Below, one piece after another: positions 1-8,277 of a stretch of DNA of 64,000 nt. The notes under the pieces are model-generated. The model was not told where the DNA came from. It saw nothing but the letters and a program-made list of their open reading frames with translations, and did not search any database. Position numbers and translations under genes: made by a program. Source of the stretch: Psychrobacter alimentarius (GTDB lineage: Bacteria > Pseudomonadota > Gammaproteobacteria > Pseudomonadales > Moraxellaceae); contig NZ_CP014945.1 of NCBI RefSeq assembly GCF_001606025.1, positions 1,922,001 to 1,986,000 of the forward strand, in the 5' to 3' direction. The stretch's first letter is position 1, and every line of letters begins with the position of its first letter.

Positions 1-2
1 AT

Positions 3-986
3 CATGAAATCAGCACACGTAATGAGAACGATCTAAGTCCTTTGCAGATTGACAGGCTCCCCTCTGAGTTGTTACCACTAGCAGAATCCTTAAATAGATT
101 ATTGGCTGTTGTGAAGAGTAGCATCGAGCGTCAACAACGCTTTATAGCAGATGCCGCCCATGAACTGCGCTCGCCGCTGACGGCCATCTCATTACAGCTA
201 CAACGATTGCAGCGTATTGCCAATGATAAGATTATGTCAGAAGGTTTAGATAAACTAGCGGTCCGTCTAAAACGTAATCAGAGTTTGGTTGAGCAGCTAT
301 TAACACTCGCTCAAGCTGGCAATATTAATACTGCATTAGAAGATGAGTACACACCGACCAACGTCAAATTTATTGTCGAGCAAGTCATTGGCCTACTCAT
401 TCCTATTGCTGATCATAAACATATCGAGCTTATCGTTGATTTGCAACCTAATAGCAAAGTAAATATAGATGAGACCTCATTATTAATACTCGTCAAAAAC
501 CTTATCCAAAATGCCATTATTTATACGCCAGCTAATGGTCAAGTCATTGTTAAACTGTATCAGCTTGAACAAAACTCAGACAGCTCACATAAATCCGTTT
601 TAGATGCGCCGTATAATTTTGGCACCCATGTCATTCACTCTGGAAAACTAAAGCATTTGTCTAAAGCATCAGGGAGCAGGTTGGTATTACAGATCATAGA
701 TTCAGGCGCAGGTATTCATCCTCATGAATATAAAAATGCTTTTGAGCCTTTTGTGCGGCTTAATCAGTTATCAAATAGCGATGAGCAACTCAGTGATGAT
801 ATCCATAAATCGAGATCAGATAGTGCCAGTCAGAAATCACAAACGGTAGAAGGAACTGGACTTGGACTCTCTATCGTCAAATCAATATGCGAGCAAGCAG
901 GTGTTGATGTATTTATGAATGACGCTGCCGCGAACATTTTAAGTCAAAATAATAATCGAGGACTCTGTATCACGTTGATCTTCTAA
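3..986 (+). CDS. Sensor histidine kinase, QseC-like, 3' part only
   Basis: Two-component sensor kinase; the reading frame is open to the left edge, so the sensor and membrane part lies outside the window. What remains is the HAMP-type linker, the dimerisation helix with the phospho-accepting H-box (HELRSPLTA), an N-box (VKNLIQNAIIYTP), a G1 box (DSGAGIHP), an F box (AFEPFVRL) and a G2 box (GTGLGLSIVK). The linker and the DAAHELRSPL wording resemble the QseC/PmrB group. The catalytic domain carries two extra hydrophilic stretches: about 35 residues before the G1 box and about 25 Ser/Asp-rich residues before the G2 box. The partner regulator is not visible and is probably upstream. Kinase identity is firm; stimulus is unknown. 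Confidence 0.88.
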   Translation, partial: HEISTRNENDLSPLQIDRLPSELLPLAESLNRLLAVVKSSIERQQRFIADAAHELRSPLTAISLQLQRLQRIANDKIMSEGLDKLAVRLKRNQSLVEQLLTLAQAGNINTALEDEYTPTNVKFIVEQVIGLLIPIADHKHIELIVDLQPNSKVNIDETSLLILVKNLIQNAIIYTPANGQVIVKLYQLEQNSDSSHKSVLDAPYNFGTHVIHSGKLKHLSKASGSRLVLQIIDSGAGIHPHEYKNAFEPFVRLNQLSNSDEQLSDDIHKSRSDSASQKSQTVEGTGLGLSIVKSICEQAGVDVFMNDAAANILSQNNNRGLCITLIF

Positions 987-1138
987 GTCAAAGATAAAAA
1001 ATCTTATAGATTGATATCTATATCTCTTGATGCTTGTTTAACACCTTTATTGATGGTTTAGTAGTTTTAAGCACTCACCTACTCTCTCCATATAAATAAC
1101 ATCAGAGTCGTTCAGTTTAGAAGCCTAATCTGAAAATC

Positions 1139-1183
1139 GAAAAAGCCGAATACCACTGCTCACAGTAGTATTCGGCTTTTTTA
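1139..1183. terminator. Bidirectional intrinsic terminator
   Basis: A 15-bp stem (AGCCGAATACCACTG paired with CAGTAGTATTCGGCT, one mismatch) with a 4-nt CTCA loop, A-rich on the left and T-rich on the right. It lies between the convergent kinase and malic enzyme genes and can serve both. Confidence 0.88.
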
Positions 1184-1233
1184 TTGGTAATTTTAAGCTG
1201 CTTCTTAGTTACTTTACAGCTACTTTCTAACGG

Positions 1234-2916
1234 CTAGAAAGAAGTGCGACGATAGTTGCGGTATCTTGGCAACCAGAAATTGGCTTTTAATCGACGCTCT
1301 AGATTTTCTGCCGTGACAGGTAGAGCCAGCTTATCTTCTATCGCTTGTAGTGCCACTGCATAAGCAATCTTTTCACTGATCTCTCGAATGAAGTTAATAG
1401 AAGGCAATATTGCACCTGGCGCTTTTTCATATTCCATAGATATGTCTGCAAGTGCTTGGCTGGCAGCCATTAACATATTATCGCTGATACCCGTCGCATG
1501 CGATACCAGAACACCCAAACCAATACCGGGGAAAATATAGCTGTTATTGCATTGAGAAACCTCAAAAGTCTGCCCTTCAAAAGTGGTATGAGGAAAAGGA
1601 CTACCTGTTGCAACAATCGCTTTACCACGACTCCAGTTCATCACTTCCTGCGGTGTCGCTTCAACACGAGACGTTGGATTTGACAGTGGCAATACGATTG
1701 GGTGTTCTGTATTAATACACAAGGTTTCGATCACTTCTTGGGTGAACAGACCTTTTTGTCCGCTGACGCCGAATAATACCGTAACTTTGCCTTCTTTAAC
1801 CACTTGCGCCAAGCCAAGTTTTTGACTCTTATCCCAGTGTGCAATGTCGGATTCTTTTTGTACCAAAGGTACTTGGAATTTTTGTAGCTCTGTCATGCTA
1901 TCTGTTAATAAGCCATAACGATCCACCATGAACACTTGGCTGCGAGCTTGCTCTTCTGTTAAACCTTCACGTTGCATTTGGCGAATAATATGTTCAGCGA
2001 TACCACAACCTGCAGATCCTGCGCCTAAAAATGCGATTCTTTGCTGACTTAGTTTCTGACCCTTATTCAAGCACGCTGCAATCAGTGTACCGACTGAAAC
2101 CGCCGCCGTTCCTTGAATGTCATCATTAAAGCAGCATAGTTGGTCACGATATCTGTTCAATAATGGTGTCGCGTTTTCTTGTGCAAAATCTTCAAATTGT
2201 AATAACACTTCTGGCCAACGGCGTTTCACTGCTTGAATAAACAAGTCGACAAATTCATTATATTCATCACCAGAGATACGTGGATTTCTCCAGCCCATGT
2301 ACATAGGATCATCAAGCAATTGTTGATTATTGGTTCCTACATCCAATAAAATCGGTAGGCAGTAAGCTGGACTGATACCGCCACAAGCCGTATACAAAGA
2401 CAATTTACCAATTGGAATTCCCATACCGCCGATACCTTGATCGCCCAAGCCCAAAATACGCTCGCCATCGGTCACAACGATGACTTTTACCTTTTGTTTG
2501 GTGGCATTTTGCAGCATGTCGTCGATGTTATGACGCTCAGGATAAGAGATAAATAAACCACGTTTACGGCGATAAATTTGAGAGAATTTTTCACAAGCTT
2601 GGCCAACGGTTGGCGTATAGATAAGCGGCATCACCTCTTCAATGTGCTGCTCAACCAAATGATGAAACAAGGTCTCGTTTGTGTCTTGTATATTACGCAA
2701 GTAGATATGCTTGTCCATATCATTATTAAACGAGCGAAGTTGATGATAAGCACGTAGTGACTGCTCTTCAATCGTCTCAATGTTGTGAGGCAATAAACCT
2801 GTTAAATTGAAGTTATCCCGTTCTTCTGATGAAAAAGCGCTACCCTTATTTAATAAAGAGGTTTCTAATAGAGCCGGTCCAGCAAAAGGAATGTATAACG
2901 GACGTTTTGTTTGCAT
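1234..2916 (-). CDS. maeA: NAD-dependent malic enzyme
   Basis: Oxidative decarboxylation of malate to pyruvate and CO2 with NAD+, a cytosolic link between the TCA cycle and pyruvate. The 560-residue protein follows E. coli MaeA (SfcA) nearly from end to end: [14 protein letters not shown] near the start, [55 protein letters not shown] (catalytic and substrate region), LQFEDFAQ and [10 protein letters not shown] (metal site), [13 protein letters not shown] (nucleotide binding), and the C-terminal YRRTSF. I prefer the ATG at 2916 ([10 protein letters not shown]) over an upstream in-frame start, because it matches the family N-terminus. It is monocistronic and ends at the shared terminator. Confidence 0.95.
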   Translation of the reverse strand: MQTKRPLYIPFAGPALLETSLLNKGSAFSSEERDNFNLTGLLPHNIETIEEQSLRAYHQLRSFNNDMDKHIYLRNIQDTNETLFHHLVEQHIEEVMPLIYTPTVGQACEKFSQIYRRKRGLFISYPERHNIDDMLQNATKQKVKVIVVTDGERILGLGDQGIGGMGIPIGKLSLYTACGGISPAYCLPILLDVGTNNQQLLDDPMYMGWRNPRISGDEYNEFVDLFIQAVKRRWPEVLLQFEDFAQENATPLLNRYRDQLCCFNDDIQGTAAVSVGTLIAACLNKGQKLSQQRIAFLGAGSAGCGIAEHIIRQMQREGLTEEQARSQVFMVDRYGLLTDSMTELQKFQVPLVQKESDIAHWDKSQKLGLAQVVKEGKVTVLFGVSGQKGLFTQEVIETLCINTEHPIVLPLSNPTSRVEATPQEVMNWSRGKAIVATGSPFPHTTFEGQTFEVSQCNNSYIFPGIGLGVLVSHATGISDNMLMAASQALADISMEYEKAPGAILPSINFIREISEKIAYAVALQAIEDKLALPVTAENLERRLKANFWLPRYRNYRRTSF

Positions 2917-3309
2917 AATAAATCTTCTTAGTGAAAGTGTATTGTGGTACAAATTTAACTATTTAAATATTTTTGTTCATTCATTAAATAATCAGAATTT
3001 AAAGTGGAAGCGATCAAAAGGATCATAACGTCAACTTAAGTGCAGCGGTTCAGTCGTTAAGAGCAGCGGTGCAAACGTTATCCATGTGCCAAAACAAAAC
3101 CAGCCGAGGCAAGCTTATCAGCACAGCAACCTATTATACTGAAATTATGGCAGCTCTTGGCAAAATCAATCGACTTAAATAGCAATTAAGAACAGCTGAA
3201 AGAAACCGAGGGATATTGATTGCTGGATATGCATTTTCAGAACTGATTACCCTTAAACGCATTAATCCTGACCTAAATCTTGTTACCTTACTGATACTTT
3301 AATAAACAA
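2917..3309. other. Intergenic stretch without a recognisable gene
   Basis: No convincing coding frame. The only structure seen is an imperfect tandem repeat with 21-bp period: GCAGCGGTTCAGTCGTTA at 3042-3059 and GCAGCGGTGCAAACGTTA at 3063-3080. The maeA promoter presumably lies at the left end. Confidence 0.5.
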
Positions 3310-3338
3310 TTGCTTACTTGATTAATTGAATATATAAT
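3310..3338 (+). promoter_or_regulatory. Sigma-70 promoter of the zinc-ribbon gene
   Basis: TTGCTT at 3310-3315, a 17-bp spacer and a perfect TATAAT at 3333-3338, followed 20 bases later by a full AGGAGG ribosome binding site (3359-3364). Confidence 0.7.
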
Positions 3339-3369
3339 TTTAGAAAGTCTGTATATATAGGAGGCCACA

Positions 3370-3597
3370 TTGTTTATTGATCATAATCAGTGTCCGAAAT
3401 GCGGCACCAAACTAGAACATCCTGTTTGGAAATGTAAGCAATGTGGTCATCAAGATTTAACCAACTGGCCTCTAACGCTATTGTTGTGGGCGGCTATTTT
3501 ATTGATTGTAGGCATCGTATTGTTGTTTATGACAAATAATTTTTGTCAATTCGAAAGTTTTCAACCACTGATCAATAACTACGGTGTGATGTGCTAG
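3370..3597 (+). CDS. Small zinc-ribbon membrane protein, function unknown
   Basis: A 75-residue protein of unknown role. The N-terminus has two CxxC knuckles (CPKCG and CKQCG) spaced like a zinc ribbon, followed by one hydrophobic span (LTLLLWAAILLIVGIVLLFM) and a short tail containing two cysteines. The start is the TTG at 3370: no ATG fits, and a consensus AGGAGG lies 5 nt upstream with a good promoter before it. The gene is monocistronic and convergent with the carboxypeptidase gene. Its expression signals argue that it is real. Confidence 0.7.
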   Translation: MFIDHNQCPKCGTKLEHPVWKCKQCGHQDLTNWPLTLLLWAAILLIVGIVLLFMTNNFCQFESFQPLINNYGVMC

Positions 3598-3647
3598 TGT
3601 TAGACACAGCACTGACTAGCCGATTGATAACAGCCATTCATTTAAAA

Positions 3648-3680
3648 GCAACCCATTGATAAACCATATCAATGGGCTGC
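3648..3680. terminator. Hairpin between convergent genes, probable terminator
   Basis: A perfect 10-bp stem CCCATTGATA / TATCAATGGG with a 5-nt loop, extended by three more pairs (GCA/TGC) beyond one mismatch. There is no clear T-tract, so intrinsic termination is likely but not certain. Confidence 0.5.
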
Positions 3681-3709
3681 CCTAAATGCCGACCAACGCA
3701 TAATCTTAA

Positions 3710-4837
3710 TTAACGCAGATCATCAACGACCGCCAGCATAGCAATCAATGAGGCTTCGCCAAATCTTGCAGAGCGCGCAGGCGACCAACCTGTCTCTGCA
3801 TCAGGCAAATTGTCATTGTCTTTAAAAGGCATCTCTAACGTGTTGGCAAGACAATCGAAACGTTCTGCCACCCAATTGGTAGCAAGCGTCATATTCGCTT
3901 CACCAAATTTATCAACCTCGTAACCGACCTCAGATTGAAAATCAGCACTGGCCAATGTCAATACTTCTGAAAACTTATCCCGCAGTCGTGCAAGTCGCTC
4001 GTTGTAACCTGGCGCTCCTTGAGAACCTGCAAGGAAGACATAAGGCAATGCTTCATCACCATGTACATCATAGAATAGATCGACACCTGTCTCTTCCATT
4101 TTATTGATCACATAAAATACCTCAGGACTCTTTTCTAAGCTTGGATTTGACCATTCACGATTTAAGTTAGTCCCTACTGCGTTGGTACGTAGATGTCCGC
4201 GAACACTACCATCAGGATTCATATTAGGTACAATATAAAAGTTTGCGCTGTCCAATAACCGCTTAGCGGTGGCATTATCACTATCTAGCAGGCTATGCAT
4301 CAAACCCTCAACCAACCACTCAGCCATGGTCTCACCAGGATGCTGACGGGCCGTAATCCAAATGCTCCGTTTGCTCGTATCATCATCACCAATCTTGACC
4401 AAGGTTAAGTCGCGCTTATCGATAGTTTCTCCCAAACACTCTAAAGTTACCAAAGGGTGAATCTGTATAGCAGCTAATAAATCTTGATGACGCTCATAAC
4501 TGTAAGGCGCAAAATACGCAATTTGAATGGTTTCATAATCCAAATCGGCAATGATGGTTAGCTTTCCGTCTTTATAAGAAGTGGGCAGACGAAACCAATG
4601 CTGGCGATCATACGAAGCAACTGCTTGGTAATTTTCCCACCCCTCAAGGTATGAGGCTTCTCCTGCATTCATAATATTAAGGACGTATTGTTCCCCAACC
4701 TGACCTTCTAAACGAAAGTTAAACCACTGGAAAAACTCACCACCAACATCTGGACGAATAGCCAGTTGAATGTCTGCTTTATTTTCTAAATCAATAACGT
4801 CGATATTACCTGCGTCAAAATTTGCTGTGATGCGCAT
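3710..4837 (-). CDS. M14-family zinc carboxypeptidase (cytosolic type)
   Basis: A metallocarboxypeptasde-like hydrolase of the cytosolic carboxypeptidase group. Residues 1 to about 115 form the beta-rich N-terminal domain typical of that group; the M14 domain follows. Zinc ligands are visible: H166 and E169 in ARQHPGET and H259 in YDVHGDEA; the likely catalytic glutamate is E335 in NTLEMPF. NPDG and the arginine-rich LNREW stretch match substrate-binding positions. No signal peptide, so cytoplasmic. A strong AAGGAG precedes the ATG; just behind it lies a perfect 30-bp tandem duplication. Substrate unknown; bacterial members may trim peptides or modified C-termini. Confidence 0.85.
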   Translation of the reverse strand: MRITANFDAGNIDVIDLENKADIQLAIRPDVGGEFFQWFNFRLEGQVGEQYVLNIMNAGEASYLEGWENYQAVASYDRQHWFRLPTSYKDGKLTIIADLDYETIQIAYFAPYSYERHQDLLAAIQIHPLVTLECLGETIDKRDLTLVKIGDDDTSKRSIWITARQHPGETMAEWLVEGLMHSLLDSDNATAKRLLDSANFYIVPNMNPDGSVRGHLRTNAVGTNLNREWSNPSLEKSPEVFYVINKMEETGVDLFYDVHGDEALPYVFLAGSQGAPGYNERLARLRDKFSEVLTLASADFQSEVGYEVDKFGEANMTLATNWVAERFDCLANTLEMPFKDNDNLPDAETGWSPARSARFGEASLIAMLAVVDDLR

Positions 4838-4843
4838 AACTTC

Positions 4844-4903
4844 TCCTTGATGCGTTTTTGTAATGATATTTAATCCTTGATGCGTTTTTGTAATGATATT
4901 TAA
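4844..4903. repeat. Perfect 30-bp tandem duplication
   Basis: Two identical 30-bp units, 4844-4873 and 4874-4903, each starting TCCTTGATGCG and ending ATGATATTTAA. The copy nearer the gene carries most of the AAGGAG ribosome binding site of the minus-strand carboxypeptidase gene. It looks like a recent slippage or duplication event in the 5' leader. Confidence 0.95.
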
Positions 4904-5055
4904 AAAGTAATCGTTCTTATCGTACTTTTATCCGCTCAAATATAACATTTTTTTCTCACTATATTATGTCAAAGCTGGTTTGATGCGCCGTTATCCACAT
5001 TGATAGAGCGTGAGCTATTGACATAACATTGAATAGGTATAACAATAAGCAAAAT

Positions 5056-5074
5056 AATAATGATTATCAATCAC
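5056..5074. promoter_or_regulatory. Fur-box-like site
   Basis: AATAATGATTATCAATCAC matches 14 of 19 positions of the classical Fur consensus. It lies about 145 bp upstream of the siderophore-interacting protein gene, in the 383-bp gap after the carboxypeptidase gene. That gap otherwise holds only the tandem duplication. Confidence 0.6.
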
Positions 5075-5220
5075 AAAGCCTATGCTTCATTTAACATCTC
5101 CTACCCAGTTCTCTACCGCTTTAATGAGCATCACTTTGATTTAAATTACTTATGACTTCGCTACAAAGTGCTGACGTGATAACAATTTGCTATACCCTCT
5201 ATAGATTGGATTAATATTTT

Positions 5221-6375
5221 ATGGCTCAACCTTTTGTTCAAGATACTATCGATAAAATCCCTTTAGACGTTGCTGATAAAAAACTGTTCATTGATCATGT
5301 CAACGAAGAGCATCAAGATGAGCTAGCAATGTTTATCAATATTTTTACTAAAGCGTCCATACGAGAAGATTCGGTTCCATCTATAGTTGAGCTGTATTCT
5401 GATGGAATGCTGCTGGCATTGACAAGTATCGACAATAATCAGACCGACCCTGAAAATGCGGCCCACCCAACTGAGCAATACTTTGTTCATTTTACCTCTC
5501 CTGTTGTTGATGCGGCGTCGTTGCAAGAGCAATATATAACCTTATTACAAAGAGCCGCCACCAAGCTTGGCAAACGTACGATAAAACTGCGTGATCAGTT
5601 CTTTACGGTCATGGATGGTTACTATGCCAGCCCTAACATGTACCGTCTGCTAGTCACTGCTCCTGACAATACGCCACTTAATCAGCCCGGTTACGCCTAT
5701 TTGCTTGATCTCAATGCCTCATTCGCTGCTTCAAAGCTTGACTCAGGCGAACGCCGTGATTCGAATGACAGTGATAACACTGATGAGTTCCAAGGTGTGT
5801 ATCGCTATTATTCGCTAAGAAAAGCATGGCAGGATGCTGATAGCTCGTCTGTTCATGCTTGGATAGATGTTTATATTCATGGTGATACCTCAGGTGGCAA
5901 TTGGGCCAAATCACTTGATACAGGTATGAAGATAAAAAGCGTGCGTGAGTACCCTGAAAAACTAGAACACCTCACTGATGGACAATGTCTGCTTATCTGT
6001 GATGAAACCTCCTTACCCACAGTCGCCAATCTCTTAGAAAACTGGCAAAATCCATTATCCCCACTTGTTATTGCCATTACTAATGATTCAAAAGATATAA
6101 ATTATCTACATGACATCACACTCAGTGAGCACTTATCCAAAGATGAGCGTTTTAGGCAGGATAACTTGCTACATATTATCAATACACCCGCAACAGCACT
6201 TACTGAACAAATAATGACTACTCTAAATTCGAGATTAACAACCACGCCAATCAAGATTGATAAAGTGTGGGGCGCTCTTGAAGCCGCAAACATTAAATCT
6301 TTAAGACCACAATTAAAATCAGTTCTTGGACTATCACGTCAGGACATGACGATACAAGTCTATTGGCGCGCTTAA
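5221..6375 (+). CDS. DUF2470 / siderophore-interacting protein fusion
   Basis: Probable cytoplasmic flavin-dependent ferric-siderophore reductase that releases iron after uptake. The first ~115 residues resemble the DUF2470/HugZ-type domain (DHVNEEHQDELAMF is its characteristic helix). From about 125 on it follows the siderophore-interacting family: the FAD-binding barrel with RYYSLRKAW in place of the RxYT/S FAD motif, then DVYIHGDTSGGNWAKSL, which corresponds to the family HGDxGPAxxWA motif, then a weaker C-terminal NAD(P)H-like domain. At 384 residues it is longer than the ~250-residue family norm because of the fusion. A Fur-box-like site upstream and fhuCDB downstream fit iron regulation. 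Confidence 0.8.
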   Translation: MAQPFVQDTIDKIPLDVADKKLFIDHVNEEHQDELAMFINIFTKASIREDSVPSIVELYSDGMLLALTSIDNNQTDPENAAHPTEQYFVHFTSPVVDAASLQEQYITLLQRAATKLGKRTIKLRDQFFTVMDGYYASPNMYRLLVTAPDNTPLNQPGYAYLLDLNASFAASKLDSGERRDSNDSDNTDEFQGVYRYYSLRKAWQDADSSSVHAWIDVYIHGDTSGGNWAKSLDTGMKIKSVREYPEKLEHLTDGQCLLICDETSLPTVANLLENWQNPLSPLVIAITNDSKDINYLHDITLSEHLSKDERFRQDNLLHIINTPATALTEQIMTTLNSRLTTTPIKIDKVWGALEAANIKSLRPQLKSVLGLSRQDMTIQVYWRA

Positions 6376-6488
6376 TGACGAGAATTTTCTTGCGATATGA
6401 AACCTATCCTACCCTCTATACTATCTACACCTACTTAATAATGTAATGACTTATCTTACTAAACACTTAGTAAGAACATATTGTGAAT

Positions 6489-6507
6489 AAAAATGAAAAT
6501 CATTTGC
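6489..6507. promoter_or_regulatory. Fur-box-like site before fhuC
   Basis: AAAAATGAAAATCATTTGC matches 14 of 19 consensus Fur positions and lies 52 bp before fhuC, where it would overlap a promoter. Confidence 0.6.
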
Positions 6508-6559
6508 ATTATTAAGTCCTTTTTATTTAGAATGCTTCATTTACTTTAGACTGCTCACT

Positions 6560-7324
6560 ATGATGTACATCAATAAGTTAAGCTTGATACGCCAAAAGAA
6601 AGTATTGCTGCAACCCATTTCTTTTAAAATTAAACCGAAGAAGCTATATGCTTTGATTGGTCATAATGGTTCGGGCAAATCTAGTCTTATCAAGGCGATG
6701 GCAGGAGAAATGACACCGACTCAAGGTGACATTCTTATTAATGAGCACAATCTAAAGGATTTTTCGGCCAAAGCATTGGCACAAAATCTCGCCTACCTAC
6801 CCCAAAATCTACCTGATGCTGGTGCATTTACGGTCTATGAGCTGGTCATGCTAGGGCGCTATCCTCATCAAAAATGGCTACAAAAACCGAGCGCGCAAGA
6901 TCATGAACATGTGAACAAAGCCATTACGCTGACTCAAGTCGAGGCTTTTAGAGACCGTCAAGTATCTACCTTATCGGGTGGCGAACGCGCTCGTGTGTGG
7001 TTGGCAATGTGTTTAGCACAACAGACAGAATTTTTACTATTGGATGAGCCATTAGCAGCACTTGACGTGGTGTATCAAGTCGAGGTGCTAAAACTGATTC
7101 GGCAGTTGGTTGATCAGCGAGGTTTGGGCGTGGTCATCATCTTGCATGACCTCAATCTGGCAGCAAGATTTTGTGATGAGTTTATTGCGCTAAAACAAGG
7201 TCAGCTTTGCCACATGGGTGATGTCCCAAGCACCATGCAAAAAGAAGTACTACAGTCGATATTTGGTGTGGATTTTACCTTACTAACTCATCCTGACACC
7301 AATCACAAAGTAGCGGTTATATGA
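6560..7324 (+). CDS. fhuC: Ferric-siderophore ABC transporter ATPase (FhuC type)
   Basis: Cytoplasmic ATPase that powers ferric hydroxamate or similar siderophore import. 254 residues with Walker A GHNGSGKSS, Q-loop in YLPQNLPDAG, signature LSGGERAR, Walker B FLLLDEPLAALD and H-loop ILHDLN. The FecE/FhuC resemblance and the following FhuD-like and double-length FhuB-like genes give the E. coli fhuCDB order. The stop codon overlaps the fhuD start (ATGA), implying translational coupling. No strong ribosome binding site is seen; a second ATG at 6563 is an equal start. Confidence 0.9.
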   Translation: MMYINKLSLIRQKKVLLQPISFKIKPKKLYALIGHNGSGKSSLIKAMAGEMTPTQGDILINEHNLKDFSAKALAQNLAYLPQNLPDAGAFTVYELVMLGRYPHQKWLQKPSAQDHEHVNKAITLTQVEAFRDRQVSTLSGGERARVWLAMCLAQQTEFLLLDEPLAALDVVYQVEVLKLIRQLVDQRGLGVVIILHDLNLAARFCDEFIALKQGQLCHMGDVPSTMQKEVLQSIFGVDFTLLTHPDTNHKVAVI

Positions 7325-8277
7325 AAGCGATCCCCTCCTCGATTGCGCTCTGTATGGCACTCTGCTCAAGCTTATTGCTGAGCAGCTGCCAATCATCGGA
7401 TGCAACGCCAGCAGCACTGAACGCTTCAAACCCTCAAAAGACGCCCAGCGTGATGACTCCAGATTGGGGCATTGCTGCAACGCTAACGGGTATGGGATAT
7501 CCGCCAGTTGCCATGGGTGACAAAACTTTTTATAAAGAATGGGTCGGAAAACCGCTGATACCCAAAGATACATACGATGTAGGCACGCGCTATCAGCCCA
7601 ATCCTGAAATGTTCTCTCAGCTTGACTTAGATGTGGTGATAGACAACGCTTTTTATAAGCATCTGCAACCTATGTACGGCGACTTACCTATTCATTCTAT
7701 CGAATTGACCAGTCCAAATCAGATGGCAAAATGGGAAGATTTTATAGAGCCAACCTTAGAATTAGGACGATCCATCAATCAGCCGCAAGCCGCTCAAATG
7801 TATTTAGATAAGAGTAAAGAGCAGATAACACAAGCGGGCCAGACGTTTCATAAACGCTATCCTCATATCAAAAAAATGGCAGTCGTACAATTTGCTGACA
7901 CCAATAATTTGCGCATGTTTTCATACAACAGTTTGTTTCAACCCGCTTTAGATACCATGGGTCTGGAGCTAACCGCATTTGCAGATGGTAACGAATGGGG
8001 ATTTATGCCCATCATGCTTGGCGACTTAGCGCAGCTTGATGATGATACGTGTCTTGTGGTCGTTGAACCTATCGGTGACCTTCTGAAGCTAGAGTTAGAA
8101 GATAGTCTAGTGTGGCAGCGCTTGGGATATTCTTTTCGCGAAAACTCCAAATCCGCTGGTAAAAGCCGTTGTCTTACTGTACTACCTGCCACATGGAACA
8201 ATAGTGGCGTCGCCTCTATGAATGTCTTGGCCGATCGTCTCATGAATGCCACTTTTGTAGGCAATACCGACTTATGA
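7321..8277 (+). CDS. fhuD: Siderophore-binding protein, FhuD-like lipoprotein
   Basis: Substrate-binding protein of the Fhu-type importer. The N-terminus is a lipoprotein signal: hydrophobic stretch and lipobox LLLSSC near residues 19-24. The rest is a type III (helical backbone) periplasmic binding domain, with GTRYQPNPEMFSQLDLDVV matching the conserved family region. E. coli FhuD is soluble; a lipid anchor is common in other bacteria. Coupled by 4-bp overlaps to both fhuC and fhuB. Ligand cannot be read from sequence; ferrichrome or another hydroxamate is inferred from gene order. Confidence 0.85.
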   Translation: MKAIPSSIALCMALCSSLLLSSCQSSDATPAALNASNPQKTPSVMTPDWGIAATLTGMGYPPVAMGDKTFYKEWVGKPLIPKDTYDVGTRYQPNPEMFSQLDLDVVIDNAFYKHLQPMYGDLPIHSIELTSPNQMAKWEDFIEPTLELGRSINQPQAAQMYLDKSKEQITQAGQTFHKRYPHIKKMAVVQFADTNNLRMFSYNSLFQPALDTMGLELTAFADGNEWGFMPIMLGDLAQLDDDTCLVVVEPIGDLLKLELEDSLVWQRLGYSFRENSKSAGKSRCLTVLPATWNNSGVASMNVLADRLMNATFVGNTDL

